From Polynucleobacter sp. UB-Piko-W3 (GTDB taxonomy: Bacteria > Pseudomonadota > Gammaproteobacteria > Burkholderiales > Burkholderiaceae), in NCBI RefSeq assembly GCF_018881635.1, contig NZ_JACVPY010000002.1:519545-583544 (forward strand): a stretch of 64,000 bases of DNA. Direction: 5' to 3'. The translations under genes and the position numbers were made by a program. How positions within the stretch are numbered: position 1 is the first letter of the stretch; each line of letters opens with the position of its first letter. Below the pieces are notes generated by a model. That model saw nothing but the letters and a program-made list of their open reading frames with translations, was not told where the DNA came from and did no database searches. Of the stretch, positions 16,926-27,828 are shown one piece after another.

Positions 16926-18097
16926 AGCTGTACTTTAGTCGATTTCAGCGGGCTATGCTCGCCAAGCTCATCTACGTAAGCGCCAATACCCGCTTGCTCA
17001 CGTTCCAGAAAGTGTTTAACAGCCTTAGCAAACTTAGGGTCTACGATGTAATGGGCTGATTGAATGGTAGTTGGTAAAAAGCCCCGCGCCATTTTGTGTT
17101 CGCCTTGGGCTCCGCCTTCAAAAGTTTGAATACCTTCTTGAATGCAGTATTCAATAGCTTGGTAATAGGCTGTTTCAAAGTGTAGGCAAGGGATATGTTC
17201 TATTGCACCCCAATATCTTCCATAGGCCTTAGAGGAATCTTTATCAACGACTAGTAGTGAAGCCGCAATAGGAGTTTGATCACGCTGGGCGATGATGAGA
17301 TGTAAATTGTCTGGCATACGCTGTGCCCACAACTTAAAAAAGGCTTCATTTAAGTAGGGGTTAGATAGATGCTCTACATAAGTATTTTGATAGCAGCGGT
17401 AAAAGAATTCCCAGTCTTGGTCGGTCGACAATTTTCCAGGAACGTGTCTGAAGTTAATCTGCTCTCTAGAGACATGCTCTCGTTCACGCCGAATATTTTT
17501 ACGACGCTTCATCGTAAGGGCGGCTAAAAAATGCTCAAAACTTTGGAATACTTGGTTATGCCAGTGAAACTGCACCGAGTCACGCAACATAAACCCTTGA
17601 TCCTCAAACGCCTGAACTTCAGAGGCTAATGGAAAAAGGATATGCGCAGACGAGAGATGATTCGCTACCAATAGTGATTTGAGCCCCGCAATGATGTTCG
17701 AGTAAATCTCGGATGTATTTTTCTCAGGGGAGCACAGGATGCGAGCGCCTTGAACGGGGGTAAAGGGAATGGCGCAAAGTGCTTTTGGGTAATAGTTCAT
17801 ACCCTGTTGTTCATAAGCTTGAGCCCATGACCAATCAAAGACAAACTCTCCGTAAGAATGTTGCTTTAAATAGAGAGGTATTGCCCCGACCAATGTATCT
17901 TGATCTTTTAAACCAAGATGGGCAACCTGCCAACCAGTCCTGCCACCCACACATCCGGTTTCTTCAAGAGCCGATAAGAATGCGTGATTTAAAAAAGGGC
18001 CTGCATCTCCAGGTAAAAGCTTGTTCCACTCAGATGCAGGGATCTTGGCAATACTGTCAATAATTTCTAGCTGGTATTGCTCCGGTTCTGTTGCCAT
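16922..18097 (-). CDS. COG3146 (DUF482) GNAT/FemAB-like acyltransferase
   Basis: 391 residues, predicted cytoplasmic. It matches the family often labelled peptidogalycan biosynthesis or GNAT by segments such as MKRRKNIRREREHV, HLSNPYLNEAFF, GRYWGAIEHIPCLHFE, YQAIEYCIQEGI and FEGGAQGEHKMARGF. The fold is that of tandem GNAT domains as in FemX/FemAB, which transfer amino acids from aminoacyl-tRNA. The substrate of this branch is unknown. Its start shares one base with the gloA stop (TAATG) and its stop overlaps the DUF1289 start, giving a tight three-gene unit. Confidence 0.82.
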   Translation of the reverse strand: MATEPEQYQLEIIDSIAKIPASEWNKLLPGDAGPFLNHAFLSALEETGCVGGRTGWQVAHLGLKDQDTLVGAIPLYLKQHSYGEFVFDWSWAQAYEQQGMNYYPKALCAIPFTPVQGARILCSPEKNTSEIYSNIIAGLKSLLVANHLSSAHILFPLASEVQAFEDQGFMLRDSVQFHWHNQVFQSFEHFLAALTMKRRKNIRREREHVSREQINFRHVPGKLSTDQDWEFFYRCYQNTYVEHLSNPYLNEAFFKLWAQRMPDNLHLIIAQRDQTPIAASLLVVDKDSSKAYGRYWGAIEHIPCLHFETAYYQAIEYCIQEGIQTFEGGAQGEHKMARGFLPTTIQSAHYIVDPKFAKAVKHFLEREQAGIGAYVDELGEHSPLKSTKVQL

Positions 18098-18483
18098 TAA
18101 CGCTGGATAAGTTCTATCTTGTAACCATCGGGATCGGTTACAAAGGCAATGATGGTGTCACCACCAGCTACAGGACCAGCCTCGCGGGTGACATTACCAC
18201 CTGCTGCTTTAATCTTCTCGCAAGCGGCATAAGCATGAGGAACGCCAATGGCAATATGCCCATAAGCAGTACCCAAGTCGTAAGAAGAGACTCCGTGGTT
18301 ATAGGTGAGCTCAATCTCAGCTTGGCCATCGGCATTGCCTTTACCAAAGGCAACAAAGGCTAGGGAATATTTCTGAGAAGGACGTTCGGTAGTGCGAAGT
18401 AAATTCATACCCAAAACTTTGGTGTAGAACTCAATCGAACGATTCAAATCGCCGACGCGCAGCATAGTGTGAAGGATCATCAT
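18097..18483 (-). CDS. gloA: lactoylglutathione lyase (glyoxalase I)
   Basis: 128 residues, matching bacterial glyoxalase I. The metal ligands line up as H5 ([10 protein letters not shown]), E58 (IELTYNHG; E56 also near), H76 (YGHIAIGV) and E124 ([10 protein letters not shown]). The enzyme isomerises the methylglyoxal-glutathione hemithioacetal to S-lactoylglutathione in the cytoplasm. It follows the ETF-QO gene by two bases on the same strand. The motif set suggests the Ni-dependent class without the long insertions of the Zn class. Confidence 0.95.
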   Translation of the reverse strand: MMILHTMLRVGDLNRSIEFYTKVLGMNLLRTTERPSQKYSLAFVAFGKGNADGQAEIELTYNHGVSSYDLGTAYGHIAIGVPHAYAACEKIKAAGGNVTREAGPVAGGDTIIAFVTDPDGYKIELIQR

Positions 18484-18485
18484 AT

Positions 18486-20156
18486 TTACATTGCCGAGTA
18501 GTTGGGGCCACCACCACCTTCTGGTGTGATCCAGGTGATATTTTGGCCAGGGTCTTTAATGTCGCACGTTTTGCAGTGGACGCAGTTTTGAGCATTAATC
18601 TGTAAACGGGGTTTACCATCGGTTTCTACATATTCATATACACCTGCAGGGCAATAGCGTTGCTCTGGACCAGCATAGGTCTTCAAGTTGATGTCTACCG
18701 GCACAGAATCATTCTTCAGAGTTAAATGAATAGGCTGATTCTCGGCGTGGTTGGTGTTGGAGATAAATACCGAAGAGAGACGATCAAAGCTCAGCTTGCC
18801 ATCAGGTTTTGGATAGATGATCGGTTGATGCTGTGCTGCGGGCTCTAGACATTCATGATCTGCATGTTTGACATGAACTGTCCAAGGCACATTGCCGCCT
18901 AAGAGTTTTTGCTCTAAGCCCACCATGAGAGTGCCAAGGTAGAGCCCTTTAGACATCCAAGGCTTAAAGTTACGAGCTTGATTTAGTTCGGTATGCAGCC
19001 AGCTATTTTGGAATGCGGCTGGATAAGCAGAAAGAACATCAGCCGAGCGATTTTCAGAAATGGCGGCTACTGCCGCTTCTGCTGCCAACATACCTGTTTT
19101 GATTGCGGCGTGACTGCCTTTAATACGTGAGGCATTTAAGAATCCTGCATCACAACCAATGAGTGCGCCACCTGGAAAGACTACCTTAGGCAGGCTATTT
19201 AATCCACCAGCAGTTAGTGCACGTGCGCCGTAAGCAATTCGCTTGCCACCTTCAAATGTTTCACGGATCTTGGGATGTAATTTATAGCGTTGGAATTCTT
19301 CAAAAGGAGAGAGGTATGGATTCTTATAAGCAAGCCCAACCACTAAGCCAACAGCAACTTTGTTATCCCCTAAGTGATACAGAAAGGAGCCGCCATAGGT
19401 ATCACTCTCCAAGGGCCAGCCAGCAGTGTGAACTACTAGACCAGGCTTACTCTTGGAGGGTTCGACCTCCCAGAGTTCTTTAATACCAATACCGTAGCTT
19501 TGTGGATCAGCATCTTTGTCTAGAGAAAAGTGAGAAATGAGCTGCTTACCAAGATGGCCGCGAGACCCTTCAGCAAAGAGTGTGTACTTCGCACGCAGTT
19601 CCATGCCAAGCTGGAACTGATCAGTTGGCCTGCCTTCTCTATCTAGACCCATGGAGCCGGTAATCACACCACACACTGCGCCTTGCTCGTTGTATAAAAT
19701 TTCTGCTGCAGGAAAGCCAGGAAAAATTTCTACACCAAGGCTCTCTGCTTGTTGCCCTAGCCAGCGAGTAACGTTAGCCAAGCTAACAATATAGTTACCT
19801 TCATTTTTAAAGCAGTCGGGAAGTACCCAATTAGGAACTTGATAGGAGTTATCAGAAGTTAGGAATAAAAATTGATCTTGGGTCACTTCAGTTTCAAGCG
19901 GGGCACCCATTTCTTTCCAATTAGGAAATAGCTCGCTGAGGGCCTTGGGGTCCATGACAGCTCCAGACAGAATGTGGGCGCCAATTTCAGAGCCTTTTTC
20001 AAGAAGGCAGACACTGATATCTTTGCCAGAGGACTGGGCCAATTGTTTGGCTTTAATTGCTGCGGATAGACCAGCGGGGCCGCCACCAACGATGACTAAG
20101 TCATAGTCCATAGACTCTCTGGGCCCAAATTGCTCTACTAGTTCTGCAGCGTTCAT
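18486..20156 (-). CDS. electron transfer flavoprotein-ubiquinone oxidoreductase
   Basis: 556 residues. The N-terminal FAD site [18 protein letters not shown] lies at about 20-37. The C-terminal [4Fe-4S] cluster is held by C502, C525, C528 and C531 ([15 protein letters not shown]), and the protein ends [17 protein letters not shown], which is diagnostic. It is bound to the inner membrane and passes electrons from ETF, fed by acyl-CoA dehydrogenases such as the gcdH product, to ubiquinone. It heads a - strand unit with gloA, the COG3146 gene and the DUF1289 gene. It diverges from scoA across about 165 bases. The symbol is not certain for bacteria (etfD/fixC-like). Confidence 0.95.
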   Translation of the reverse strand: MNAAELVEQFGPRESMDYDLVIVGGGPAGLSAAIKAKQLAQSSGKDISVCLLEKGSEIGAHILSGAVMDPKALSELFPNWKEMGAPLETEVTQDQFLFLTSDNSYQVPNWVLPDCFKNEGNYIVSLANVTRWLGQQAESLGVEIFPGFPAAEILYNEQGAVCGVITGSMGLDREGRPTDQFQLGMELRAKYTLFAEGSRGHLGKQLISHFSLDKDADPQSYGIGIKELWEVEPSKSKPGLVVHTAGWPLESDTYGGSFLYHLGDNKVAVGLVVGLAYKNPYLSPFEEFQRYKLHPKIRETFEGGKRIAYGARALTAGGLNSLPKVVFPGGALIGCDAGFLNASRIKGSHAAIKTGMLAAEAAVAAISENRSADVLSAYPAAFQNSWLHTELNQARNFKPWMSKGLYLGTLMVGLEQKLLGGNVPWTVHVKHADHECLEPAAQHQPIIYPKPDGKLSFDRLSSVFISNTNHAENQPIHLTLKNDSVPVDINLKTYAGPEQRYCPAGVYEYVETDGKPRLQINAQNCVHCKTCDIKDPGQNITWITPEGGGGPNYSAM

Positions 20157-20324
20157 TCCAATCCCTTAAAAATAGGCTTTTCAGCCCTATTAGTTTAGTG
20201 CGAATAGCCAAAAACCAATTTGGTGCCCAAGTAATGCCTCAGTTGTACCTCAGCTGCCTAGACTTTAGGGTCTGAGGCGTTATGATTGCTTTTTTACCCA
20301 TTTTGGCAATATTAGGAAAAAGTG

Positions 20325-21026
20325 ATGAATAAAACCTACCCATCAGCAGCAGATGCCTTGAGGGATATTTTAAAAGACGGACAAAAACTCGGTGTTGGCG
20401 GTTTTGGTCTATGCGGCATTCCTGAGGCCTTAATTGAGGCAGTAAAACAACTTGGCGCGCAAAATTTGACTGCGGTATCCAATAACGCGGGCGTCGATGG
20501 TTTCGGCTTAGGCTTGCTATTGAACTCTCGTCAAGTAAAAAAGATGGTTGCTTCTTATGTTGGTGAGAATAAAGAATTTGAGCGTCAATATCTTGCAGGC
20601 GAACTAGAACTAGAGTTCACTCCACAAGGTACTCTGGCAGAAAAATTACGCGCTGGAGGTTGCGGCATTCCTGCTTTTTACACAAAGACTGGTGTTGGCA
20701 CATTGGTTGCTGAGGGTAAAGAGGTGAAAGAATTTGATGGCGAAAAGTACATCATGGAGCGCTCGATTATTACTGACATTTCGCTGGTAAAAGCTTGGAA
20801 GGCAGACCGCTCGGGTAATTTGGTTTATCGACACACTGCTCGCAACTTCAACCCAGTTGTTGCTATGGCAGGAAAGATTACAGTGGCTGAGGTAGAAGAG
20901 ATTGTTGAGAATGGTGCTTTAGATCCTGCCGAGATTCATACTCCTAGCATCTACGTGCATCGCCTTGTAATTAATGCAAGCCCTGAGAAGCGTATTGAGC
21001 AGCGCACCATTTCAGCCGCACGCTAA
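20325..21026 (+). CDS. scoA: 3-oxoacid CoA-transferase subunit A
   Basis: 233 residues from the ATG at 20325, spaced correctly from AGGAAAAA; GTG at 20322 is the alternative. The family I CoA-transferase A signature is present: [19 protein letters not shown] and [17 protein letters not shown]. With ScoB it moves CoA between succinyl-CoA and acetoacetate, letting the cell use or make acetoacetate. scoB follows after 40 bases. The C-terminal [13 protein letters not shown] is family-typical. Confidence 0.93.
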   Translation: MNKTYPSAADALRDILKDGQKLGVGGFGLCGIPEALIEAVKQLGAQNLTAVSNNAGVDGFGLGLLLNSRQVKKMVASYVGENKEFERQYLAGELELEFTPQGTLAEKLRAGGCGIPAFYTKTGVGTLVAEGKEVKEFDGEKYIMERSIITDISLVKAWKADRSGNLVYRHTARNFNPVVAMAGKITVAEVEEIVENGALDPAEIHTPSIYVHRLVINASPEKRIEQRTISAAR

Positions 21027-21066
21027 TTACCCCAAAGAACACTTAAAAGAATTTAGAAAGATCAAA

Positions 21067-21717
21067 ATGCCTTGGACTAGAGATGAGATGGCAGCACGTG
21101 CTGCCAAAGAGTTAAAAGACGGTTATTACGTAAACTTGGGTATCGGCATTCCTACCTTAGTTGCCAATCATGTGCCTGCTGGTATAGAAGTATGGCTGCA
21201 GTCTGAAAATGGTTTGCTGGGTATTGGACCGTTTCCAACGGAAGATCAGATTGATGCTGATTTGATCAATGCCGGAAAACAAACTATTACAACTTTGCCT
21301 GGCTCTTCCATTTTTTCATCAGCCGATGCTTTTGGAATGATTCGTGGTGGAAAAATCAATATTGCATTTTTAGGTGCGATGCAGGTAAGTGAGCAAGGTG
21401 ATATCGCCAACTGGATGATTCCTGGCAAGATGGTTAAAGGCATGGGCGGTGCGATGGATTTGGTTGCAGGCGTAAAGCATGTAGTTGTCTTGATGGAACA
21501 TGTTGCCAAAAAGAAAGATGGCTCAGAAGAACTCAAGATTTTGCCTAAATGCACCTTGCCATTAACTGGCGTGGGGGTCATTAGCCAAATCATTACTGAC
21601 CTGTGTGTATTAGATATCACTCCAAAAGGTCTGAAATTGACTGAATTAGCCCCTGGTGTCACTAAAGAAGTGGTGATTTCTAAAACGGGTGCCCCTGTCG
21701 ATACAGCGGGTTTCTAA
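21067..21717 (+). CDS. scoB: 3-oxoacid CoA-transferase subunit B
   Basis: 216 residues from the ATG at 21067. A longer frame from 20974 is open but overlaps scoA and is not family-like. The start [16 protein letters not shown] is typical. The catalytic glutamate that forms the CoA thioester is E47 in [31 protein letters not shown] and the end GAPVDTAGF also match. It completes the ScoAB enzyme. Confidence 0.94.
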   Translation: MPWTRDEMAARAAKELKDGYYVNLGIGIPTLVANHVPAGIEVWLQSENGLLGIGPFPTEDQIDADLINAGKQTITTLPGSSIFSSADAFGMIRGGKINIAFLGAMQVSEQGDIANWMIPGKMVKGMGGAMDLVAGVKHVVVLMEHVAKKKDGSEELKILPKCTLPLTGVGVISQIITDLCVLDITPKGLKLTELAPGVTKEVVISKTGAPVDTAGF

Positions 21718-21751
21718 CAACTTCATTATTTAATGAAATAATGGGATCACC

Positions 21752-23620
21752 ATGTCGGGATCCCATCATTCACCCTCAGTAAAACCAAAAGCTCAGATGA
21801 GTTCTGAACTTGATCCTTCTCTGCACGCCCATAAAAAGGGCGATGCACAGCATGCCCATAGCAAGCAAGTTTCAAACCAAAACCTACTGTTGATTGCCCT
21901 TGTGCTGACTCTTGGTTTTGCAGGAGTTGAGGGCGCCGCTGCTTATTTTGCTAATTCTTTAGCCTTGATCTCGGATGCCGGTCACATGGTGACTGATGCT
22001 GCTGCTCTAGGTTTAGCGCTCTTGGCGCAAATTATTTCTCGTCGCCCCCCTTCACCAAAACATTCTTTTGGTTTTGGTAGGGCGGAAGCGCTGGCTGCTT
22101 TTGTAAATAGTATTGCGATGTTAGCTTTAGTGGTGTGGATTGTGTTTGAGGCGATTAGTCGCTTTTATGATCCACATCAAGTGGATGGCTTTACAGTTAC
22201 TGTGGTAGCTGGTATTGGCCTTCTCATGAATATTGTGGTTGCCTGGGTTCTATCGCGTGATAAGAAAAGCGTCAATACCCGCGCTGCTCTGGTTCATGTC
22301 ATGGGTGACTTACTTGGATCGATTGCTGCTTTGATTGCCGGTATCGTGATTCAGTTGACGGGATGGATGCCAATTGATGCGATTCTATCTATCCTAGTTT
22401 CTCTTTTGATTCTCAAATCCACCATTGCTATTCTCCATGAGTCTTATCACTTCCTGATGGAGGGCGTTCCACTTCATATCGACTATTTGCAAGTAGGAAA
22501 AGATTTGAGAGGAGTGCCTGGCGTATTAGCTGTGCATGATCTACACGTTTGGGAGATGACCCCCAGTTTCCCAGCATTGATTGGCCATATTGAGATTGCT
22601 GAGATGCAAGAGTGGCCGCAAATTATGTCCCGCATCAACACTATGCTTTTAGATCAACATGGCATTGACCATGTGACCTTGCAGCCAGAGGTGTTTGGCA
22701 CCATGGATGATCACACTCATGATGAGCATTTTCAGGATGATGCGCTCTCAGTGCCAGTCAATCACCAAGGCGATACTTTTTACGTGCAGTGTATGGATGG
22801 TGAGAGCACTCATCGTATGGCTTATCACGCTTGGGGCAATCCCAGAAATCCCAAAGTATTGCTATGCGTACATGGACTGACAAGGCGCGGAAGTGACTTT
22901 AAGACTCTCGCTGAAGCAATGTGTAAGGACTATTACGTGGTTTGCCCAGATGTCGTTGGCAGGGGAGATTCTGATCGCTTAAGTAATCCCATGCAATATG
23001 CTGTTCCGCAGTATGTTGCTGATATTGCTCAGCTTGTAAAAACGCTAGGCGTATCTCAAGTCGACTGGTTTGGAACTTCCATGGGCGGTTTGATTGGTAT
23101 GGTTTATGCAGCGATGCCAAACTCCCCAATTCGTAAAATGTTGATTAATGATGTGGGGCCAAAAATTGAGGCTGAAGCTATCAAGCGTCTAGGCTCCTAC
23201 GTAGGCCAACCCTTTTCATTTGCTAACCGTACCGATGCCTTAAATAGACTTAACACTATCTGTGCTAGCTTTGGTGAGCATACCCCCGATGAGTGGGAAA
23301 CTTATAACGGCCCAATGTTGATTGAACGCAATGGCCTATGGATCATGCATTACGATCCCGATATTGCCGTGCCGTTTGCATCCGTAAATCCCATTATGGC
23401 CAAGGCAGGCGAGATGGCGATGTGGCATGCATTTAAGCAAATTCATATTCCGATGTTGATTGTGCGTGGCGCTCAATCAGACTTGCTCTCTGCAGCTACA
23501 GTTGAGCAGATGTGTAAAGTAAATCCGCATGCTCGCAGTATTGAGATTCCAAATGTGGGCCACGCACCTGCATTTGTAAAAAAAGAACAAGTTGCTCTAG
23601 CACAAGAATTCTTTAGCTAA
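21752..23620 (+). CDS. CDF cation-efflux transporter fused to an alpha/beta hydrolase
   Basis: 622 residues in one uninterrupted frame. Residues about 1-320 are a ZnT/CzcD-type cation diffusion facilitator: a His-rich N-terminus, six membrane helices, metal site pairs H78-xxx-D82 (SDAGHMVTD) and H182-xxx-D186 (HVMGD), and the cytoplasmic domain (VHDLHVWEMTP). A His/Asp-rich linker (DDHTHDEHF) follows. Residues about 335-622 are an alpha/beta hydrolase: LLCVHGLTRRGSDF for the oxyanion region, nucleophile S443 in GTSMGG, D577 (QSDLL) and H604 (VGHAP). Either half would be complete alone. The fusion could be real, or a stop could have been lost between two genes. An ATG (MDGESTHRM) near 22790 could restart the hydrolase. 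relA follows by 13 bases. Confidence 0.85.
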   Translation: MSGSHHSPSVKPKAQMSSELDPSLHAHKKGDAQHAHSKQVSNQNLLLIALVLTLGFAGVEGAAAYFANSLALISDAGHMVTDAAALGLALLAQIISRRPPSPKHSFGFGRAEALAAFVNSIAMLALVVWIVFEAISRFYDPHQVDGFTVTVVAGIGLLMNIVVAWVLSRDKKSVNTRAALVHVMGDLLGSIAALIAGIVIQLTGWMPIDAILSILVSLLILKSTIAILHESYHFLMEGVPLHIDYLQVGKDLRGVPGVLAVHDLHVWEMTPSFPALIGHIEIAEMQEWPQIMSRINTMLLDQHGIDHVTLQPEVFGTMDDHTHDEHFQDDALSVPVNHQGDTFYVQCMDGESTHRMAYHAWGNPRNPKVLLCVHGLTRRGSDFKTLAEAMCKDYYVVCPDVVGRGDSDRLSNPMQYAVPQYVADIAQLVKTLGVSQVDWFGTSMGGLIGMVYAAMPNSPIRKMLINDVGPKIEAEAIKRLGSYVGQPFSFANRTDALNRLNTICASFGEHTPDEWETYNGPMLIERNGLWIMHYDPDIAVPFASVNPIMAKAGEMAMWHAFKQIHIPMLIVRGAQSDLLSAATVEQMCKVNPHARSIEIPNVGHAPAFVKKEQVALAQEFFS

Positions 23621-23633
23621 GGCTTGGTTGCCA

Positions 23634-25646
23634 ATGGCAAATGTTTCTAGCAAACCAATATATATTGATGCTTGGTACGATGAGCCAGCCGAAGCACATG
23701 CCGCTGGCGTCTTGCGAATTCTGCAAGCACTTGGCCTTGATGAGGCTACATTAACTGCTGCTAGTAATATTGCGCGCACCCATGGCAGAGAAGCGCTTAT
23801 CAAGCTGATTGGCGAAGAGTCTGCAAAGCTATTAATTGGCTACCGAGGTTTGCGTCAGGCGCAAGCAAAATTGGTGCGTGATGATGGTGGCTTAAGTGTT
23901 GCAGGCCAAGAAGAAATGTTGCGTAAGATGCTTTTAGCTTTCGGCGACGATCTTCGGGTAGTCCTCATCTATTTGGCTTCTCGTCTGCAAACGCTGCGCT
24001 GGATTACTCATGAAGAAATAGCTATGCCTGCTCCTTGGGCTAAAGAGATTCTCAATATCGACGCCTCATTGGCCAATCGTCTGGGTATCTGGCAAATGAA
24101 GTGGGAGATGGAGGACTTGGCATTTAGAGCCATGTCACCCGATACCTATCGCAATATTGCGAAGATGCTCGATGCCAAAAGAATTGAGCGTCAATCATTT
24201 ATTGATCGGATTGTTTTACAGCTTCAAGAAGAATTGAAGTTAGCGCATATCGATGGCGAAGTTCTTGGTCGACCAAAACATATCTATAGCATCTGGAAAA
24301 AGATGCAAGGCAAGTCACTGGACTTTGCTGATCTCTACGATGTGAGAGCATTTCGTGTCTTAGTTACGGATGTCAAGTCCTGCTACACAGTCTTAGGCAT
24401 TGTGCACAACGTTTGGCAGCCAGTGCCGCGCGAGTTTGATGATTACATTGCGCGTCCCAAACCAAACGGCTACCAATCACTCCATACGGTAGTCATGAAT
24501 GAAGATGGAACGGCCTTTGAGATTCAGGTTCGTACTCAAGACATGCACCAACAAGCAGAGTATGGTTTAGCAGCCCACTGGCGTTATAAAGAGGGGGCTT
24601 ATATTGGCATGGCTACTCCACCCAATTCTGCCAAAGCAAGTAAACCTGGTGTTGTACACCAACAAGGTACCGATAGCGCAGAAGTCGCCTATGAAAGACA
24701 GATTGCTTGGGCAAGACAGTTGATTTCTTGGAAAGAGGATGCCTGGGAGCAACTTAAGCATCACGAGATTGATGATCACATCTACGTACTCACACCATTA
24801 GGAAAAGTTCTTTCTCTCGAAAAAGGGTCTACGCCAGTTGACTTTGCCTATGCCGTACATACGAGTCTAGGCCATCGTTGTAGAGGTGCGCGCGTTGATG
24901 GTGCAATGGTGCCTCTAGAGACCGCATTGCAAAATGGTCAGACGATTGAAATTGTTGCTGTCAAACACGGCGGCCCATCGCGGGATTGGATCAGTCCAGA
25001 TAAGCATTATTTACGCTCCCATAGAGCGCGCTCAAGAGTGCGGGCTTGGTTTAATGCTCTTGATGATGAAGAGGCTGGTCTTACAGCCAAGCCCATAGAA
25101 GCTAAGGCCGAATTAATCCCAGAAGAAAAACTAGCTACGCCAGAAATTGTTTTGCGCAGTAGTACTCGTAAAACTGGACAAGGTAGCGATGTCTTAGTGG
25201 TGGGCGTAGATTCTTTACTCACGCAATTGGCTCGTTGCTGCAGGCCAGTCCCGCCGGATACGATTGCAGGGTTTGTAACGCAGGGCAGAGGCGTCTCCAT
25301 TCATCGTCGCTCATGCAAAACCTTTAGAGGACTTTTGGAAAGAGCTCCTGAACGCGTGATTCAAACTGCTTGGACTACAACAGCCAAATCCACTAGAGAG
25401 CAAGATCAAAAGCGCGTGTTCCCAGCAGATTTGGTGGTGATTGGCTTAGATCGCCAAGATCTCATGCGCGAGCTGTTTGAGATCCTGACTCGCCAAGGGG
25501 TGCATGTCATTGATTTGCGTAAATCTGCTAAAAAAGGCCTAGCCCAGATCCTTTTAACGGTGGAAGTACAGGACTCTGAAGTACTACGCCTCATTCAAAA
25601 TGCTCTGGAGGAAGTTAAAGGGGTCACCCAAGTGCGTCGCCGGTGA
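23634..25646 (+). CDS. relA: RelA-type (p)ppGpp synthetase
   Basis: 670 residues from the ATG at 23634; TTG at 23628 would add two. The N-terminal hydrolase domain is degenerate: the region normally carrying the HD metal site reads DDLRVVLIYLASRLQTLRW, so hydrolysis is not expected. The synthetase domain is intact, with DLYDVRAFRVLV, EFDDYIARPKPNGYQSLHT (Y280) and AEYGLAAHWRYKEG. Then come TGS (about 383-440), a conserved CC motif at C535-C536 (LARCCRPVPPD) and a C-terminal ACT domain. It makes (p)ppGpp on stalled ribosomes. EFDDY points to the RelA branch rather than SpoT/Rel. Confidence 0.93.
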   Translation: MANVSSKPIYIDAWYDEPAEAHAAGVLRILQALGLDEATLTAASNIARTHGREALIKLIGEESAKLLIGYRGLRQAQAKLVRDDGGLSVAGQEEMLRKMLLAFGDDLRVVLIYLASRLQTLRWITHEEIAMPAPWAKEILNIDASLANRLGIWQMKWEMEDLAFRAMSPDTYRNIAKMLDAKRIERQSFIDRIVLQLQEELKLAHIDGEVLGRPKHIYSIWKKMQGKSLDFADLYDVRAFRVLVTDVKSCYTVLGIVHNVWQPVPREFDDYIARPKPNGYQSLHTVVMNEDGTAFEIQVRTQDMHQQAEYGLAAHWRYKEGAYIGMATPPNSAKASKPGVVHQQGTDSAEVAYERQIAWARQLISWKEDAWEQLKHHEIDDHIYVLTPLGKVLSLEKGSTPVDFAYAVHTSLGHRCRGARVDGAMVPLETALQNGQTIEIVAVKHGGPSRDWISPDKHYLRSHRARSRVRAWFNALDDEEAGLTAKPIEAKAELIPEEKLATPEIVLRSSTRKTGQGSDVLVVGVDSLLTQLARCCRPVPPDTIAGFVTQGRGVSIHRRSCKTFRGLLERAPERVIQTAWTTTAKSTREQDQKRVFPADLVVIGLDRQDLMRELFEILTRQGVHVIDLRKSAKKGLAQILLTVEVQDSEVLRLIQNALEEVKGVTQVRRR

Positions 25647-25664
25647 TAAACTCTATGGCTGTAT

Positions 25665-25741
25665 AGGCTCGTAGCTCAGCTGGTTAGAGCACCACCTTGA
25701 CATGGTGGGGGTCGTTGGTTCGAGTCCAATCGAGCCTACCA
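25665..25741 (+). tRNA. tRNA-Val (GAC)
   Basis: 77 bases. The acceptor stem AGGCTCG pairs with CGAGCCT and the 3' ACCA is encoded. The anticodon arm is CCACC-TTGACAT-GGTGG, giving anticodon GAC. The T arm GTTGG-TTCGAGT-CCAAT has one G-T pair and the D arm is normal. A terminator follows. Confidence 0.97.
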
Positions 25742-25767
25742 ACGAATAAGACCCGATGGGGAAACCC

Positions 25768-25805
25768 AAGGCGCGGATGCCCATAAGCTGCCGCGCTTTA
25801 TTTTT
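25768..25805 (+). terminator. intrinsic terminator after tRNA-Val
   Basis: The stem GCGCGG (25771-25776) / CCGCGC (25791-25796) extends by AAG/TTT pairs and is followed by TTTATTTTT. It separates the tRNA from thrS. Confidence 0.85.
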
Positions 25806-25852
25806 AGGTCATAGTAGTAAAACGGAAGTTCAGTAAATAAGATGGAGTCATC

Positions 25853-27775
25853 ATGCTAGTTGTTACTCTGCCCGATGGATCAAAACGAGAGTTTGAGGCC
25901 TCCGTTCGCGTAGCGGATGTTGCCCAAAGTATCGGAAGTGGTCTTGCAAAAGCAGCTTTAGGTGGCGTTGTTGATGGCAAGATGGTTGATACGAGTTTTG
26001 TGATTGACAAAGATAGTCAGCTCGCCATCATTACCGACAAGAGCCCTGAAGCGCTTGAGATTGTGCGCCACTCGACAGCGCATTTATTGGCATATGCTGT
26101 AAAAGAGTTATTCCCAGAAGCGCAAGTAACCATTGGTCCAGTGGTAGAGAACGGTTTTTATTACGACTTTGCCTATCACCGGCCCTTCACGCCGGATGAC
26201 TTAGTTGCTCTTGAAAAGAAAATGACTGAGCTCGCTAAAAAAGATGAGCCAGTAACACGCACTGTCATTCCAAGAGATGAGGCAGTGAAATTTTTCAAAG
26301 ATCAGGGTGAAAATTACAAGGCAGAACTCATTGCGAGCATTCCGCAGGGTGAAGATGTCTCGCTTTATGCTGAGGGCAAGTTCACTGATTTATGTCGCGG
26401 ACCCCATGTACCTTCTACTGGAAAGTTAAAGGTATTTAAGCTTATGAAGCTTGCTGGTGCTTACTGGCGTGGTGATAGTAAGAATGAGATGTTGCAGCGT
26501 ATCTACGGTACTGCTTGGTTGCGTAAAGAAGATCAAGATGCGTATTTGCATATGCTGGAAGAATCTGAAAAGCGTGATCACCGTCGCCTAGGTAAACAGC
26601 TTGATTTATTTCATTTCCAAGAAGAGGCTCCAGGCTTAATTTTTTGGCATCCCAAAGGCTGGTCAATTTGGCAGGAGGTTGAGCAATACATGCGTCGCGT
26701 GTATCAGCAAGAAGGTTATCAAGAGGTTAAAGCCCCCCAAATTTTGGATCGTGCACTTTGGGAAAAATCGGGCCACTGGGAAAACTATAAAGAAAATATG
26801 TTTACTACTGAGTCGGAGAATCGTGCTTATGCATTAAAGCCGATGAATTGTCCTGGCCATGTACAAATTTATAACTCTGGCTTGCATAGTTACCGTGAGC
26901 TGCCATTGCGCTTTGGTGAATTTGGCCAATGTCACCGTAATGAACCATCAGGTGCTTTGCATGGTTTGATGCGTGTGCGTGGCTTTACACAAGACGATGG
27001 TCATATTTTTTGTACTGAAGATCAAATTCAGTCTGAAGTAGCCAACTTTGATAAAGCGGTCCGCGCCGTGTACCAAGATTTTGGATTTACTGAAGTGGCC
27101 GTGAAGCTGGCTTTACGTCCTGCCAAGCGAGTTGGTGATGATGCCATCTGGGACAAAGCGGAAGAGGCCCTTCGTGGTGCTTTGAAGGCTTCTGGTCAAG
27201 AATGGGAAGAATTACCAGGCGAGGGTGCTTTTTATGGTCCAAAGATCGAATATCACCTCAAAGACTCGATTGGACGAACTTGGCAGTGCGGCACGATACA
27301 GGTGGATTTCTCGATGCCAGAGCGTTTGGGGGCTGAGTATGTGGCTGAAGACAATAGCCGTAAGACCCCAGTCATGCTTCACAGGGCAATTGTGGGTTCT
27401 TTAGAGCGTTTTATCGGTATTTTGATCGAAAACCATGCTGGAAATATGCCCGTTTGGCTTGCCCCAACGCAGGCTGTAGTCCTCAATATCTCCGGAAATT
27501 CTGCTGCATATGCACAACAAGTGCAGCAATCGCTGAAAAAACAAGGGTTTAGAGTCGAAGCAGATTTGCGGAATGAGAAAATTACGTATAAAATACGCGA
27601 GCACGCATTACAGAAGATCCCATTTTTGTTAGTTGTTGGGGATAAAGAATCTGAAAGTAATACGGTGGCCGTTCGTGCCCGTGGCGGAGTCGATTTAGGT
27701 GTAATGCCTCTTGATGCTTTCGTTGCCCGACTCCAGCAGGATATATCCCAGAAAGTCGGACCCGAGCCTAGCTAG
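25853..27775 (+). CDS. thrS: threonyl-tRNA synthetase
   Basis: 640 residues, standard class II ThrRS. A TGS domain at about 1-62 ([17 protein letters not shown]) is followed by the editing domain with [18 protein letters not shown] and the catalytic core. The zinc ligand C333 is in MNCPGH, with [20 protein letters not shown] as motif 2. The C-terminal anticodon-binding domain contains [18 protein letters not shown]. It charges tRNA-Thr in the cytoplasm. It leads the thrS-infC-rpmI-rplT-pheS-pheT-ihfA order conserved in many proteobacteria. No T-box or other leader motif is seen. Confidence 0.97.
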   Translation: MLVVTLPDGSKREFEASVRVADVAQSIGSGLAKAALGGVVDGKMVDTSFVIDKDSQLAIITDKSPEALEIVRHSTAHLLAYAVKELFPEAQVTIGPVVENGFYYDFAYHRPFTPDDLVALEKKMTELAKKDEPVTRTVIPRDEAVKFFKDQGENYKAELIASIPQGEDVSLYAEGKFTDLCRGPHVPSTGKLKVFKLMKLAGAYWRGDSKNEMLQRIYGTAWLRKEDQDAYLHMLEESEKRDHRRLGKQLDLFHFQEEAPGLIFWHPKGWSIWQEVEQYMRRVYQQEGYQEVKAPQILDRALWEKSGHWENYKENMFTTESENRAYALKPMNCPGHVQIYNSGLHSYRELPLRFGEFGQCHRNEPSGALHGLMRVRGFTQDDGHIFCTEDQIQSEVANFDKAVRAVYQDFGFTEVAVKLALRPAKRVGDDAIWDKAEEALRGALKASGQEWEELPGEGAFYGPKIEYHLKDSIGRTWQCGTIQVDFSMPERLGAEYVAEDNSRKTPVMLHRAIVGSLERFIGILIENHAGNMPVWLAPTQAVVLNISGNSAAYAQQVQQSLKKQGFRVEADLRNEKITYKIREHALQKIPFLLVVGDKESESNTVAVRARGGVDLGVMPLDAFVARLQQDISQKVGPEPS

Positions 27776-27828
27776 GGCTCAGGTAGATTTCGTACGGTTT
27801 TTATTGTTTTTTTAAAGGAATTAAGAAG

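Noticed and set aside
20157-20321. CCTCAG repeats and GCCTCAG/CTGAGGC arms between the ETF-QO and scoA genes
   Set aside because: The arms are far apart with only weak inner pairing, and no T-run or family motif is present; too weak to call as a regulatory structure.
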